64,000 bases of DNA from Phycomyces nitens (GCA_022702545.1 JAHRBC010000001.1:3844001-3908000); one strand, 5' to 3'. Shown: positions 35,778 through 47,171, numbered from the stretch's first letter. Notes: generated from the letters alone by a model not told the origin. Numbers and translations: made by a program.

Positions 35778-38700
35778 TCAGACCAGGCAACTTGGGTGCC
35801 AAGAACCTGCCATTCAGGGCCACCAACAACGGCCCTCGGCATTTGGAAGCAACAGCTCCAAGAGACCGAGCGTGCCAATACTGCAGCAACCCGTTCTTTC
35901 GAGGACATGTTTGCGAGCAATACTATCTGGCAAACCCTGAAAAGAGGCCCGAGAACAAGGTTCTCCACAAGAACATTGCGGTAAACATGGCTTCCACAGG
36001 CAAAGGCCTGTTCAAGAGCAAATGGGCTCCAAGACCAAACCGCCCCAACAACAACAATAACAACAGCGGCAGCAACAATAGTAGCTTTAAAGAACCAAGC
36101 CAGAGGCAGATTAACGATGCCATGAACATGGAGTCCAACCCTGACCCATATGACAATGATGATTGTAAGTTGATCGAAACCAAAGAGGAATTATGCTCTC
36201 CCAGTAGAAAGATACTGACACCCATTGTCATAGAACACATCAAGCTTATGGCAATGTGCGATTCTGGTGTGGACACCAGCTGCATAAATCGCTTCACAAT
36301 CAATAAACATTTTGCAAACAAAAAAATTTTCCAAGTACAGGGGGTGATAAAAAACTTTGCACACGAGAGTAATAGCTATCCTAAGCGAGTAGGTCGTACA
36401 GAACCATTGTCTGTGGTGTATGGCGATGCTCCTTTTTGCTGCTCTCATCAATTTGAAGTTGTTGACTTCCCTGATCATATAGCTGCAGAAGCTGATATAT
36501 TACTAGGAACCGATATATTTGACAAACTAGATATTAGATTGACGGGTATTGCTTATCGCTATCCCATAGAGTTTGAAGAGAACTTGACAGAGCCCCAAGA
36601 TCTCAACTTCGATACACACAATTACTATAATCCTGAAAACAGTGATTATGGCAACGAAATAGAAAAACAACAATTCCATAATGATATCTCTGATGCTATT
36701 CAAAAGAATGAGGCTATTAAACCAGGCACATTCTGTAATGTACCTGCCTCTGAAGTATGTATTCCTATGAAACAAGATGGGACCAATTGTTATATTAGGC
36801 AATACCCGTTGCCCTATAAATACATGCCTGAAATACAGAAGCAACTTAATGAGTGGTTACAGAGTGGATTAGTTGTGCCAGCCGAGCCTAGTGCTAGGTA
36901 TAATTCTCCTTTGTTGGTAATCCCCAAGAAAGGAGATGATGGAGCCTTGACAAAGCTTCATATAGTACAAGACTTACGCCAGATTAATGTCAATATTTCA
37001 GACTCATATAAAGAAGACTATGCGGTGAACTGCATTCAAGACATCTTTCGAAAGGTAGCAAAACCAGGAATGGTTTTCTCAAAGTTGGACTTGAAAAATG
37101 CGTATCACTCATTTAAAGTTAAAGAGTCTGATCAAGAAGTACTCTCATTTACTTTTGAAAACAAAACTTATAAGTGGCAAGCATGTTGCTTTGGATTAAA
37201 AACAATTACAAGTTTGTTCTGCCGAGTTATTAAAATTATTTTGGGAGATACGGAAGGTGTAGAATCTTATGTCGATGACTGTATTCTATTCAGTACTCCT
37301 GATCAACATGCCAAACTCATACAAACAGTAATCAACAAACTCACTGCTGCTAATTTGAAACTCAATGTACAAAAGTGCAAATTTTTCCAAACAACAATTT
37401 TCACCTTGGGATTTGTAGTTGGCCCTGGTATTACAAAGATCGATTTTCGAAAACTGTCCAATATTCAGGAATGGCCAATCTGTCAGTCTGCAGAACAAGT
37501 AAGGAAACTGATGGGAACCATCACCTTTATGCGAGACTATATTCCGATGAGTGCCAAGTTAACTGCACCGTTGGATCAACTGCGCTATGAACCCAACGTA
37601 AAGGCCAAATGGAATGATAAACATACAGAATGTCTAGAGGCTATAAAGAAAGTACTATTGTCAAGTGCAATCTTACACGCCCCAGATATGAGCAAAAAGT
37701 TCTTCATGCAAACAGATGCATCATTATATGGAATATCTGCCATTCTGTACCAGAAAGCGGAGGATGGACGTAACAAGCATATTGCGTTCATATCCAAGTC
37801 TCTAAACAAACACCAACGGCTGTGGTCAACTAACCGCCGTGAAATCTACGCTATTATATTTGGATTAGAAAGATTCCGTCCTCTACTCTTGGGAAATCCA
37901 AATTTAGAAATTCGCACGGATCATTCAGCCCTGATCTATTTATATTCTAACAGCTACCTGTCCAGCAACTTACAAAATTATGTTGATACTCTCAATGAAT
38001 ATGGGCGACTCAAAATTAGCTATGTCAAAGGAGTAGACAATACCCTACCAGATGCGCTGAGTCAACTTTACCCTCCTGTTGAAGAAGACATTCAACAGAA
38101 ACAAGAGGAGGATCAAGTAATTCGTAAGATGCTAAAGTACATCATGATTAAAAGGCAGAACATCGAACACAATGACAACACAACCTCTGCAGTTAAGAAA
38201 AGAGGAGAGCACTTTACCAAAAGACAAATAGTGCATAGTAAAGACAAAGACCTACATATCCTAGCCGTAAAACTCAACAATGAACAATTCAAAGAAGCAA
38301 CCCTGGACTACTTGATTCCACCGCGAGCAGACAGAAAAACTCTGATGGAAGAAGCTCATAAAATGGGGCACTTTGGCATAGAAGGAGTAGTGCAATCATT
38401 ACTAAGTGATGGTGTGTATTGGTCATCAATGTATAAAGAATGCAAGGAAGTAATATCAAGCTGTATACCCTGTGCTTAACATACCATCGTGAAACGTGGA
38501 TATAATCCTAAGAAAAGCATACACACCCAAAGAGTATTTCGGGTTTTAAAAGCTCATTTCTTTTTGGACATCCATATATAGTAATTTTCGGGAGAGTTTT
38601 TTGCACCTATTTAATCTCAACAGCCAATAACAATGCAGAAATAAAGCATTAATAATACAGTTTATAACAGTTCTCATTGGATAGAATTTCACCAACAAGG

Positions 38701-38873
38701 ATTATTTTCGGGTTTTCAAAACTCGTATTTTTTGATTATTCTTAATATAGTAATTATCGGGAGAGATATTTTTTCCAAAAAAATCAAAATTGCAAATCAA
38801 AATGCAAAAATTATTGATAGTACGAATTATAGACAGCATTCATTGGATAGATTTATAGGTTTACAAATGATTT

Positions 38874-39775
38874 TTATTGGATAAAATTCTCATAGCTTTG
38901 GGCCAGGGGTTTCTTTCATAAAATGATGCAATGAGGGCATTCCTACCTTGTCAGTTGCTTGATGCTCTTTCAAGATGATATGAATGAGTGCAGAATCAAA
39001 TAAGTCTGACCCAAAAGGCAGGAGAGCGGTATCCATTATTTGATAGAATGTCTGGACAAGATAGTATATACAAACCTAACTAATGATAATTAGCAAACAA
39101 AACTCGAATAGATAGATGATAATGTACACACTACCTTACCATACATATTATTCACTGTTGTAAATGAGTATTGATCACTGCTGAATCTGAGAGTAAGACT
39201 GAAGGATAAAATAATATCCTCAGCTATTCCAGTCAAACGGATCTGGCTTTATGAGATTATCCAATACACAGATCATCATACACATAATTGATTATTATTT
39301 ATTATTATTATTGTTATCACCATAATATGGGATATACAGATATACACATATTTATCTAATGGCATCATCATATTCCATCTACATATTTCGTTGATTATAT
39401 GAATACTTGATTGAGAGACTACAACTACAATGAATTAATAATTCTAAAACATTACCCAAGTATCTGGGTTGGAATATTAAAATATTACCAATAGCATAAA
39501 TGCTCTTCTTTACCAAAGCTCTCTGGCTGATCTGACTGGAGAAGTATCATATCAATAGGTCTCTCTGGATCTTTCCAGAAAGACAATACTCCTGAAAGAT
39601 GACTCATCGTAATAAATATTACCAAAGCATATACTGAATTATAAATCAGAAAACATATAAATATCAGTAGTTAGTTCTGTGTAGAAAGATAACCTTTTTT
39701 CTTTGGAATAAACACCCTACACAAGTTCTCACGAATTCTTTCGTATCTTTCCAAGTTTATTTCTACCCACAACAT
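38874..39775 (-). CDS. Unknown 146-aa protein of element 4, five exons
   Basis: Minus-strand exons 39694-39775, 39489-39591, 39135-39246, 38947-39051 and 38874-38912 are 82, 103, 112, 105 and 39 nt; together 441 nt, an unbroken frame of 146 codons plus TAA. Introns are GT-AG, 34-243 nt; one acceptor is AAG rather than CAG. The protein starts MLWVEINLERYERIRENL and includes LSFWKDPERPIDMILLQSDQ and TALLPFGSDLFDSALIHIIL; no known domain is recognised. It is divergent from the 991-aa gene with about 590 bp between starts. It may be an accessory protein of the transposon. An upstream exon adding to the N-terminus cannot be excluded. Confidence 0.6.
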
Positions 39776-40361
39776 TCACAGTTGATTTTATCTAACAAAA
39801 GAAGTATGAAAGTTAATAATCAACAAGAATACATAGGGAATAAAGTGTTTAATTTTATATCTTATAATATTTTACGCAGCAACTCTTTAAAAACGCGTCA
39901 TTATATTTGTTGCTAGATATATAGGAGTCTTATACACACCTTAAACAAAGAGGATGGGCAATAGATGGGTCTTGTACATTGAATGAGCTACTGCTATCTC
40001 AAACTGTAAACGAAATGCCTATTATAAAAGAAGACATTCATTTAGTTTTTAGTTGAACACAGTGCAGACTTGAATATCTTACAGCAACATAAAGCAGGCT
40101 CAAGTAGTCTATTTAATAGAGACAGAAAAAGAAGCTTTGTTATATATAATTTGTTACAAAGTAGGAGTCAAACGAAAATCACTTACCATAAAAAATGTTG
40201 AAGAAGCAGAAAGAAAAGAAAAGAAATAAAAAAATAAATAAAAAATAAATAAATAAAGAACCTGCTAGAAAGATTGCTGCGGTTCAAATTTATGGTATAA
40301 ATTAAATTGACAAATCGTCCAAAGACAAATCAGTTTTGTACCTTATTTACTTCCCTGAACA

Positions 40362-43337
40362 ATGAACAGCCAATTTAACCAGACCGAAAACGTTGCTAAA
40401 AAGCACGTTTGTGAATTGAACAATTGTGGCAAGCGCTTCCGATACCCAAGTGATCTTGGACGTCATAAGAAAACAACCCATAGATCTACAGAGACCGGCC
40501 AGTCCTCCACCCTGAAGTTCAGAACACTCATGACACCAAACAACAACTTTTTCAATAATGAACAACCATTGGTAGATATCTCCTCCTCTGCCTCAGTTGA
40601 CCCTGTTCCTGTCAATCTCAGTGACATGGTGTTCCATGAAAACGACGAGGCCAGATATCGCAATTCTGTGGATGAGGAAGAGGATGAAGACGAACTTTTG
40701 GATGAAAACGTTACATTCACGGAATATGTTGGTAATGAACCTGAAGCAGTAGCCGACAAGATTGAGGATCAAACACCAATTTTTGCCAATGGAGAGTTTT
40801 TTCCTTTCAGAGACAAGATACACCAATTGGTGTATCAATTCTACTATCGATCTGGAGGAGACATCTCGCAAAGTTTGATGAAAGACATCATAAAGCTTCT
40901 CAATGATGTTACGAAAGCCAAGGTTGATTATCCTGAAGCAAAAGTACCTGCAGCTGATTCTATATTCAACTTTGATGATAAGAGAAGAACGAAGAACCAG
41001 ATTCCCTTGCTAAAACAGACAGAGCACAAGGTTAAGGTTCAAAAAACTGTCAATGGTCAAGAAGTTGAACAAACCTTGACTTTCCATATGAATCCTCCTT
41101 CCGAGGTGCTGAAGTTGTTGGTTGCGAACCCTTCAGTCACTGATCATCTGTCAAAACTTCCTGATCATACTGAAGGCGAGCTTGTGGATATCTACCAGTC
41201 GCAGAAATGGAAAACTGAAAGCTTGTTTCAGCATCCAATGGTGTCTATTCAGATGAATAGTACGGTGAAAGATATCTGGGTTGGTGATCTTGTCGAGGCT
41301 GGTCAAATGCAAATGATTGTGGACAGATTCTATACACTGAATCATTCAACCATTATGGCTGAGGGTTATCAAGTTGTCACTGTCAATAATACGCTCTACC
41401 TCCACAATATGCCTGAGAAAACTTCTGTCGAAACTGGGAAAATTTCAAGCATTGTTTGCAATTGTCCTGAAACATTGTCCTTGAACTTTGAAAGTAATGT
41501 TCTTGGTAATCCTGATCTTCATGCCATATCTACCACCATTATGAGTAAAATCACCATGCCAAACCCACTCAAACGTCCTTCTCTGTCTCCCACTCGTAAA
41601 TTCATGCCCGTGAAAGTAATTCCTTTGAATTTCTTTACTGATGATATGAGTGGAAACCGAACCAAAAAGCACAACAAGTTTGATAGTTGGATCATGGTTC
41701 CTGCTGCCTTACCTCTTTCCAAAAGGCATGCCCTCCAAAACACTGCATTCATATGTACCGATCATTTGCTGTCCGCAATGCAGATGCTCCCTGCAATTGT
41801 CGATGATCTTGTTTTGTTGGAAAAAGGAGTCGAAATGTTTTTGCCTAGTGGTGAGGGTGTCGTTGTTGTTGCTCCACTACAGTTTATCACTGCTGATAAT
41901 GCTCGCCACTCAGAAATTGCCTCAAGTTGCGGTGCGATATTGAAGATGCCTTGTCGCAAGTGTGTTTGGGAGCTGAAGACACCGGGAACAGTAGATGGTA
42001 GCGACTATCATTGTGCTCCAAGATCTGAAGATGTCATTGCTCAAATCCATGCTCAGTATGTGGCTTCCGGTGGAGATAAGACATTGTTGGTCGATGCTGA
42101 GGCAGGGTATAAACTTGTTGGCGGCCAAGCTTTGCTGAAGCTAAAGTCTTTTGATACAATGAAGGACTGCCCCATTGAGCTTCTTCATACAATCATGCTT
42201 GGTGTAGGCAAAGCTTTAGTGAAATGTCTGCTCGGAGATCATTTGAAACCTGCCGAGAAAAGTATCCTCGAATCAAGACTCCATGGATATATTTCAAATG
42301 GTTTCTCAAGAAGACTTCGTTCCTCTCTTCGCTTACACGGTTCTTTCTTGGGCAGAGACTACAAAATTCTTATCCAGCAAATTCCAATTTTGTTGAATCA
42401 ATTGATTGACTCTGGAGAGATTAGACCTGACGAAGGAATCATGCTGATAAAAGCATGTTTTGAAAACCTGGGCAAGTTGGCTTTGCTTTCCTATGTCAGT
42501 AGAATCAAGTCCAACTCAAATCTGTACCTGAGACAAATTGCATCGACATACAATGATCTTCGTCTTTCCGTGTTATATCACAATGCCTTCATCAAACAGA
42601 AACGTCCAACAAGATCAGGTCACAGCATCTATAATTCCAGCAAAATGCATATTATGCATCATCTTGTCGATGACATTTATCGTTTTGGCTCCCCAATTTT
42701 CTACGAAACAGAAAAGGGTGAGCAATTCAATAAGTTTATCAGAGAGTGTCTTTTCCGGACGAATAGACATAATCCTTCTAAAGATGTTGCTGTTGCTTTT
42801 GCAAAAAGAATGATGGCTTATCATATCCTGAGTGGTGGTTCTTGGTCGGTGGCAGACATTGTCAATCCTGTCAAAGCTTCTCACAAAGTTCTTGGAAGTT
42901 CTGCTTCCTTTGGCTCGACAATAAGAGACTTTGCTGACAATGATGACAATGAGAAAATGATGAAGGTTGGATCCACTGGCATCTTTAAAAACAGCAGCAA
43001 CAACCTGCTTATTGGAGAGGTCGCCAAGTTTGACAGTACAAATGGTGTTTACACCATCATTGAATACACTCTTTGGTGTGATCAAGGCCAAGTCACCAGA
43101 TTTCGCCCATCCAGTGATGAAGATGCAAGCCTTAGTGTCTATCACACTTGCAGAAAAGATCGCGGTGGAAATCTGTATGCCGAAAAACTACTGCAGACAA
43201 AATCAATTATTAGAGAAACAGAATGTCAGTTCATAGAAATGCTTGACATTTCAAGAAGATCTGATCACTTTAATTTAATCAACACCAGCAAGTTTGGCAC
43301 CTTCTGGTGGGCATTGTCACACAAAAACAACTTATAA
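40362..43337 (+). CDS. Zinc-finger transposase-like protein of element 4, 991 aa, intact
   Basis: One open frame without introns. Residues about 15-37, CELNNCGKRFRYPSDLGRHKKTTH, form a C2H2 zinc finger; an acidic stretch (VDEEEDEDELLDE) follows near 105. The middle has CGAILKMPCRKC, a likely zinc pair, and KDCPIELLHTIMLGVGKALVKCLLG, a block that resembles the P-x-E-x-LHT-x-LLG region of CACTA-type and Plavaka-type fungal transposases. No catalytic triad can be assigned with certainty from sequence alone. Position between perfect element ends strongly implies it is the transposase. TA duplication is unusual for classical CACTA elements, so the superfamily is left open. Confidence 0.75.
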   Translation: MNSQFNQTENVAKKHVCELNNCGKRFRYPSDLGRHKKTTHRSTETGQSSTLKFRTLMTPNNNFFNNEQPLVDISSSASVDPVPVNLSDMVFHENDEARYRNSVDEEEDEDELLDENVTFTEYVGNEPEAVADKIEDQTPIFANGEFFPFRDKIHQLVYQFYYRSGGDISQSLMKDIIKLLNDVTKAKVDYPEAKVPAADSIFNFDDKRRTKNQIPLLKQTEHKVKVQKTVNGQEVEQTLTFHMNPPSEVLKLLVANPSVTDHLSKLPDHTEGELVDIYQSQKWKTESLFQHPMVSIQMNSTVKDIWVGDLVEAGQMQMIVDRFYTLNHSTIMAEGYQVVTVNNTLYLHNMPEKTSVETGKISSIVCNCPETLSLNFESNVLGNPDLHAISTTIMSKITMPNPLKRPSLSPTRKFMPVKVIPLNFFTDDMSGNRTKKHNKFDSWIMVPAALPLSKRHALQNTAFICTDHLLSAMQMLPAIVDDLVLLEKGVEMFLPSGEGVVVVAPLQFITADNARHSEIASSCGAILKMPCRKCVWELKTPGTVDGSDYHCAPRSEDVIAQIHAQYVASGGDKTLLVDAEAGYKLVGGQALLKLKSFDTMKDCPIELLHTIMLGVGKALVKCLLGDHLKPAEKSILESRLHGYISNGFSRRLRSSLRLHGSFLGRDYKILIQQIPILLNQLIDSGEIRPDEGIMLIKACFENLGKLALLSYVSRIKSNSNLYLRQIASTYNDLRLSVLYHNAFIKQKRPTRSGHSIYNSSKMHIMHHLVDDIYRFGSPIFYETEKGEQFNKFIRECLFRTNRHNPSKDVAVAFAKRMMAYHILSGGSWSVADIVNPVKASHKVLGSSASFGSTIRDFADNDDNEKMMKVGSTGIFKNSSNNLLIGEVAKFDSTNGVYTIIEYTLWCDQGQVTRFRPSSDEDASLSVYHTCRKDRGGNLYAEKLLQTKSIIRETECQFIEMLDISRRSDHFNLINTSKFGTFWWALSHKNNL

Positions 43338-44879
43338 AAATAAAATAAATTCCATTTTGCCTTTTTGGTGACTCATTTTTGCAACCGAAGTTCCGATGCT
43401 ATTTTATTGGATGAAAAAAAATCCTGTTGTGGCTTCAATCGATTCTGGTGTTTGAAACGCAGATTTTTAATAAAAAATTGAATTTCCACCATTTTGAGTT
43501 ATCTAATTGGCTGGGAGAGGAATTTTTACTATAAAAGGAAACGAAACTCCCTGGGTGTGTAGTTGCTTGGGATGTATTTGATCATATTGCGATGGATCTG
43601 GCAGGACCATTTGCTGTCACCGAGAACCAAAACATGTACATATTGGTGGTGGTGGACATAGCAACCAGATACATAATCGCAAGACCATTACCAAACAAAC
43701 AAAGTGACACTGTTGCCAAGGCATTGACTGGGGTGTTTGGAGATTATGGTATTGCGATTGTGGGACAGTTTATCCAATCCGATAACGGACGAGAATTCAG
43801 AAACAGCTTGATGCAATCCATTACACAAATCCTAGGCATAAAGCATAAGTTCTCAACGGCTTACTACCCACAAGGAAATGGGATTGCCGAAACCAGCGTC
43901 AAGATGATAACAAACACGCTGCGTAAATTATGCGGACAAGACTTCAGAAACTGGGATGAAATATTGCCTACAGCTCAACTATGCTGCAATTTGAAGATCC
44001 GTACGAGATCTGGATCAAGCCCATTTTCGCTGATGTTCGCTCGAAAAGTTAACAAAGTTGGAGATTACTCTAACGACAACGCAGAATCGTCTACAACCAA
44101 AAGATGTATAACTGAAGAAGAATTACTACAGTGTGCCGAGAAAATGTCAACAGTGGTATTCCCTGCAATAAAGAAACGTACAATGCAATTGATCGAAGAA
44201 TATGATAAAAAGTTTAACAAGAAACATTATCTGATCGATATACCACTGGGACAAACAGTTATGGTATGACTACCGTCTAGGGACACAAAATTATCACCAC
44301 TGTTTGAAGAACCATTCGTAGTGGTGCGCAAAACTGAAAGCAACAACTATGTATTAAGAGATGAAACCAATGAACTCTTGCATAGGGACTATACTCCTTC
44401 AGAACTAAAGGTTGTGAATATCGACGAAACCGCCATTGAAGATGAATATGTAGAAGTGGATGAAATCCGTGATCATAAAGGATCAGGACATTCGCGTCTA
44501 TTCTTGGTAAAATGGAAAGGATTAGGGGAGCGTGAAAATTCATGGATCCATGCGGGAGAGTTTAGATCACCCGAACCTATTCGAAAATATTGGAAACGAG
44601 TAGAGGAGCAAAAAACTAAAGCATTGCTCACCAATACTCCGAATGTCATCCAACCTATTCGTAAGAGAGGTCGACCAAGGAAAGTCGATAACCAAGTACC
44701 GACTACAAATTCCAATGCGATTGAACTGGGAACAAAACGATCAAGAGCAACAACAGTCACTACTGTTACTCAGGATCAGCCTACTCGAAAAAGAGGACGT
44801 CCACGCAAGGCTTAATTTTTTTTTTGATATTTTCTAACAACAAGTCGTTTCAACGATAGTTGAACCTGGCTGGGGAGAG

Positions 44880-45105
44880 TGTGGTAAAACCACCATATTA
44901 CAATAATTAATTATGGGATAACAAAAGCTACATAGTGAAATCTACACAAGTAGATTTAAACTAAGCTACCAATTATTATCATATTAACACTCAGCCAGAT
45001 ACTTAAACACAAATTCTAGAATATACAGAAATTCAGTTTCTCTTTTACTTTGGAAATAAATTACAAGTAAAATTGACATATCGTGTTTTGATTAATTTTG
45101 CTACA
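44880..45105 (+). repeat. 3' LTR of Gypsy B
   Basis: 226 bp, preceded by the purine tract GGCTGGGGAGAG (44,868-44,879) as polypurine primer, and followed by the duplication GCCAT. Confidence 0.93.
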
Positions 45106-45110
45106 GCCAT

Positions 45111-45659
45111 ATACATGGCTGTATCCAAAAAGACTTCTTGTAGACTATCAGAGTTGATATCGGCAATCAAAATTGTCCTTTATTAATTAACTAGTGAGTT
45201 GGTCTCTTTGGATAAAGAAAAAGACTTTGTAAAATCGGTTTTTATATATATATACTTTGGGTTTATTCTATAACACAATTAATATTACTATTCATTTAGC
45301 TTTAAATCTATTTGTCTATATATTTTATTCTGTTTACATTATACAGGCTCTTTAACAATAAACATTATCCATCTATCCCGAAAACCTTATTCTTTGAACC
45401 AAACGATTCTTGATAGTGTTGATTACACAGCTTTTTTTTTTCACATTGATTCTGCGCCTTTATTGTAAGCCCAAGAAAATAATAAACAGCAGACTGAAAC
45501 CTAGCAAAGCATATTAATTGCTCAAGATATATTTTGGATTCCATCCATTACACCTATTCTGTCTCTATTTCAAATTCGATGTGGGCCCTTGTAATTAATC
45601 TCTCTTTTTCCCTATATCCGTGCCAATTTACTTTTCTCTTTACACTCCCATAAACACAG
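45111..45659. other. Spacer of CACTA-like element 1 after Gypsy B
   Basis: Presumed 5' part of the microexon gene. The sequence from about 45,525 (GATATATTTTGGATTCCATCC) resembles the first exon of the element 2 copy, and GT at 45,591 could be its donor, but the upstream start was not found; Gypsy B may have removed the promoter by separation. Confidence 0.4.
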
Positions 45660-46661
45660 GCTGATTCCAATGCATCCTTTCCACATTGCCCATCCAGGTT
45701 AACAATCATCAGTTAAACTCTCTGTAATCTTATAATTTATTCTGACTCTCTCTCTTTCTATCAATCTTATAGACCTCTTTGACTCACACATCTCATTATA
45801 TTATACTGTCATCGGGACCATGGTAAAAAAGTCTTTTCAAATCAAAATTTTTCTTATCTGACTTTGTTTACTCTGCAATAGACCACCCCTGCCATTCACC
45901 CCATCTGCCTCTTCCATAATCTACGGCTGCTATCATGATGGTAATGCCGTTTCTTGTTCTTTATACTTTTCTATAATATTATTTCCATTTGCTCTTTTTA
46001 TCTTATAGCCCTATTCCACCCGCATGGCCTATTATATAGCACCATCATCAGTGCCCAGGTAAAAAAAACTTTTTGTGTCAAAAAAATAATTTTCTTTTCT
46101 AACGTTGCTTATTTTAATTTAGGCTATCACCATCACTGTCCACCCCATCTGCCTCTCTCATCATCTACGACTGGTTATCATAATGGTAATGCCGTTTCTT
46201 GGCCTTTATTCTTTTCCATAATATTATTCTGGCTATTTACTAATAATTTTCTATACTCTTAACAAGACACTATTATTGGCCGCCATATACCATCCCTCTA
46301 CTATAATCACCAACTCTGTTTTTGGTATGTAAATAAATTTTTCTATCACTCAATTCACCCATATTAATTTATTTTATCCCATCTCTAGTCAATCCAATCA
46401 TACAAGATGCCATGTCACACAATTCAGCCCCTCTTTGTCCATTCTTATCCAATCTTTGCAATGTAAGTATAATATCCCTTGCATCTTGAATAGCACCCGC
46501 ACTCTTGAATATATATCGCTAATATAACTTTTATTATATCAGAACACTACCGCAACCACCTAAATTGCCGCCAGACCCTATTTTCAGGTATTGTTCAGTA
46601 GAGAAGCACCTGATCCAAGTAGTATCAAGTAGGCTGGTAGAAGCGGCAAGGATAGACCGTA
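45660..46661 (+). pseudogene. Third, microexon-type gene of CACTA-like element 1
   Basis: Unknown. Exon-like blocks bounded by AG and GT: 45660-45697 (38 nt), 45773-45822 (50), 45882-45940 (59), 46009-46058 (50), 46123-46185 (63), 46267-46324 (58), 46389-46462 (74) and 46543 onward to a stop at 46,561 or 46,659. The 50-nt and 59/63-nt exons occur as an alternating pair, twice; translations of the two 50-nt exons align residue for residue (xLFxxHxxLYxTxI), and the two longer ones share HPICLxHxLRL. The last four exons are open in one chain from 46,009 to 46,560. The 45,773-45,882 join gives a stop in one phase, so this copy is probably damaged. AATAAA follows at 46,703. Homologous to 25,068-26,040. 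Confidence 0.5.
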
Positions 46662-47171
46662 ATAGTATTAGAACTCGTGTATAGAACCATTCTATTCTTT
46701 CCAATAAACACAAATATAAACCATAAACAACCTAATAAGTACGGGATATAAAATAATTGAGAGTATATCACTGGTCGAGAGTAATAAAGAGGATACCAAA
46801 ATCAATAAATAATGGACTATCTACTGTAGGCAAAGTACCTTATACTACAGTTATGTGACTTCTCAAGGGTGTAGGCAAAGGAACCTCGCCATTCTATTTT
46901 TAATAGACTTATTGAATATAATAAAATTAAAACTGAGATTTGCATAGGTAATTCTGGTATTCACTTCAAGTTGATATATTAAGAATACTAACTCCCCTTA
47001 CTAGCATCACCCCTAGTGGACTAAACACCAGTGTTTAGCGCGAAAATGCTCAGGCACCAAAAGTACCTTGTGCACTAGGCATTTGTTCACATAAACTCCA
47101 GTATATACCTTACCTTTGTCCAGGAATATACCTACCTATATACCAGTGTATATCAAATGGTTTTCCCAGTG
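46662..47171. other. Right terminal region of CACTA-like element 1
   Basis: 3' UTR of the microexon gene and subterminal DNA. The word GTAGGCAAAG appears at about 46,827 and 46,872, and CACTAG/CACTGG words recur near 47,020-47,040 and 47,145, as subterminal repeats would. No gene. Confidence 0.55.

Larger units (their letters stand above)
38522..43559 (+). mobile_element. Element 4: zinc-finger DNA transposon, innermost and youngest layer
   Basis: 5,038 bp. The Gypsy A copy shows the uninterrupted target (AAGCATAGTTGC), so the borders are exact: TA, then CACACCCAAAGAG..., ending ...CTCCCTGGGTGTG, then TA. Inverted ends CACACCC(A) and a 2-bp TA duplication. About 60-bp subterminal repeats (TATTTCGGGTTTT...TAGTAATT.TCGGGAGAG) occur twice at about 38,535 and 38,703. 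Two genes, apparently both intact: a 991-aa protein (+) and a spliced 146-aa protein (-), divergent. Confidence 0.92.
35778..44815 (+). pseudogene. Pol of Gypsy B, interrupted by element 4
   Basis: Open from about 35,760 to a TAA at 38,477 (CAA in Gypsy A), split by element 4, and resumed at 43,560. Domains: protease CDSGVDTSC, RT with LDLKNAYHSF and SYVDDCILFS, RNase H QTDASLYG, integrase zinc site (HFGIEGVVQ...CIPC), catalytic MDLAGPFA, QSDNGREF and GNGIAETSVK, then TGA at 44,267 (CGA ancestor), a chromodomain-like FLVKWKGLGERENSW and two AT-hooks (RKRGRPRK) ending at 44,815. The C-terminal tail of chromodomain plus paired AT-hooks is unusual; such tails steer integration to chromatin. Confidence 0.9.
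34356..45105 (+). mobile_element. Gypsy B: Ty3/gypsy retrotransposon interrupted by element 4
   Basis: LTRs of 226 bp at 34,356-34,581 and 44,880-45,105 with a perfect 5-bp duplication GCCAT (34,351-34,355 and 45,106-45,110). Same family as Gypsy A, opposite strand. It landed in the spacer between the second gene and the microexon gene of CACTA-like element 1. It is 10,750 bp including element 4, about 5,710 bp without. Confidence 0.94.
29603..47171 (+). mobile_element. CACTA-like element 1 (third layer of the nest)
   Basis: Ends are inverted: CACTGGAAAAACGGCC on the left and, inward from the right, CACTGGGAAAACCATT; both have a second CACTGGT exactly 23 bases in. A 3-bp duplication, CGT, flanks it (29,600-29,602 and 47,172-47,174), and removing it restores the Gypsy C Pol frame. 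CACT-start termini and 3-bp duplications are typical of CACTA elements. Total 17,569 bp, about 6.81 kb without Gypsy B. Genes: Tnp2-type transposase (+), second gene (-), microexon gene (+). Confidence 0.92.

Noticed and set aside
47019..47037. CCCTAGTG and CCAGTG near 47,030 as right end of CACTA-like element 1
   Set aside because: The flanks do not duplicate CGT and the Gypsy C frame is not restored; the CCCAGTG at 47,171 followed by CGT does both.
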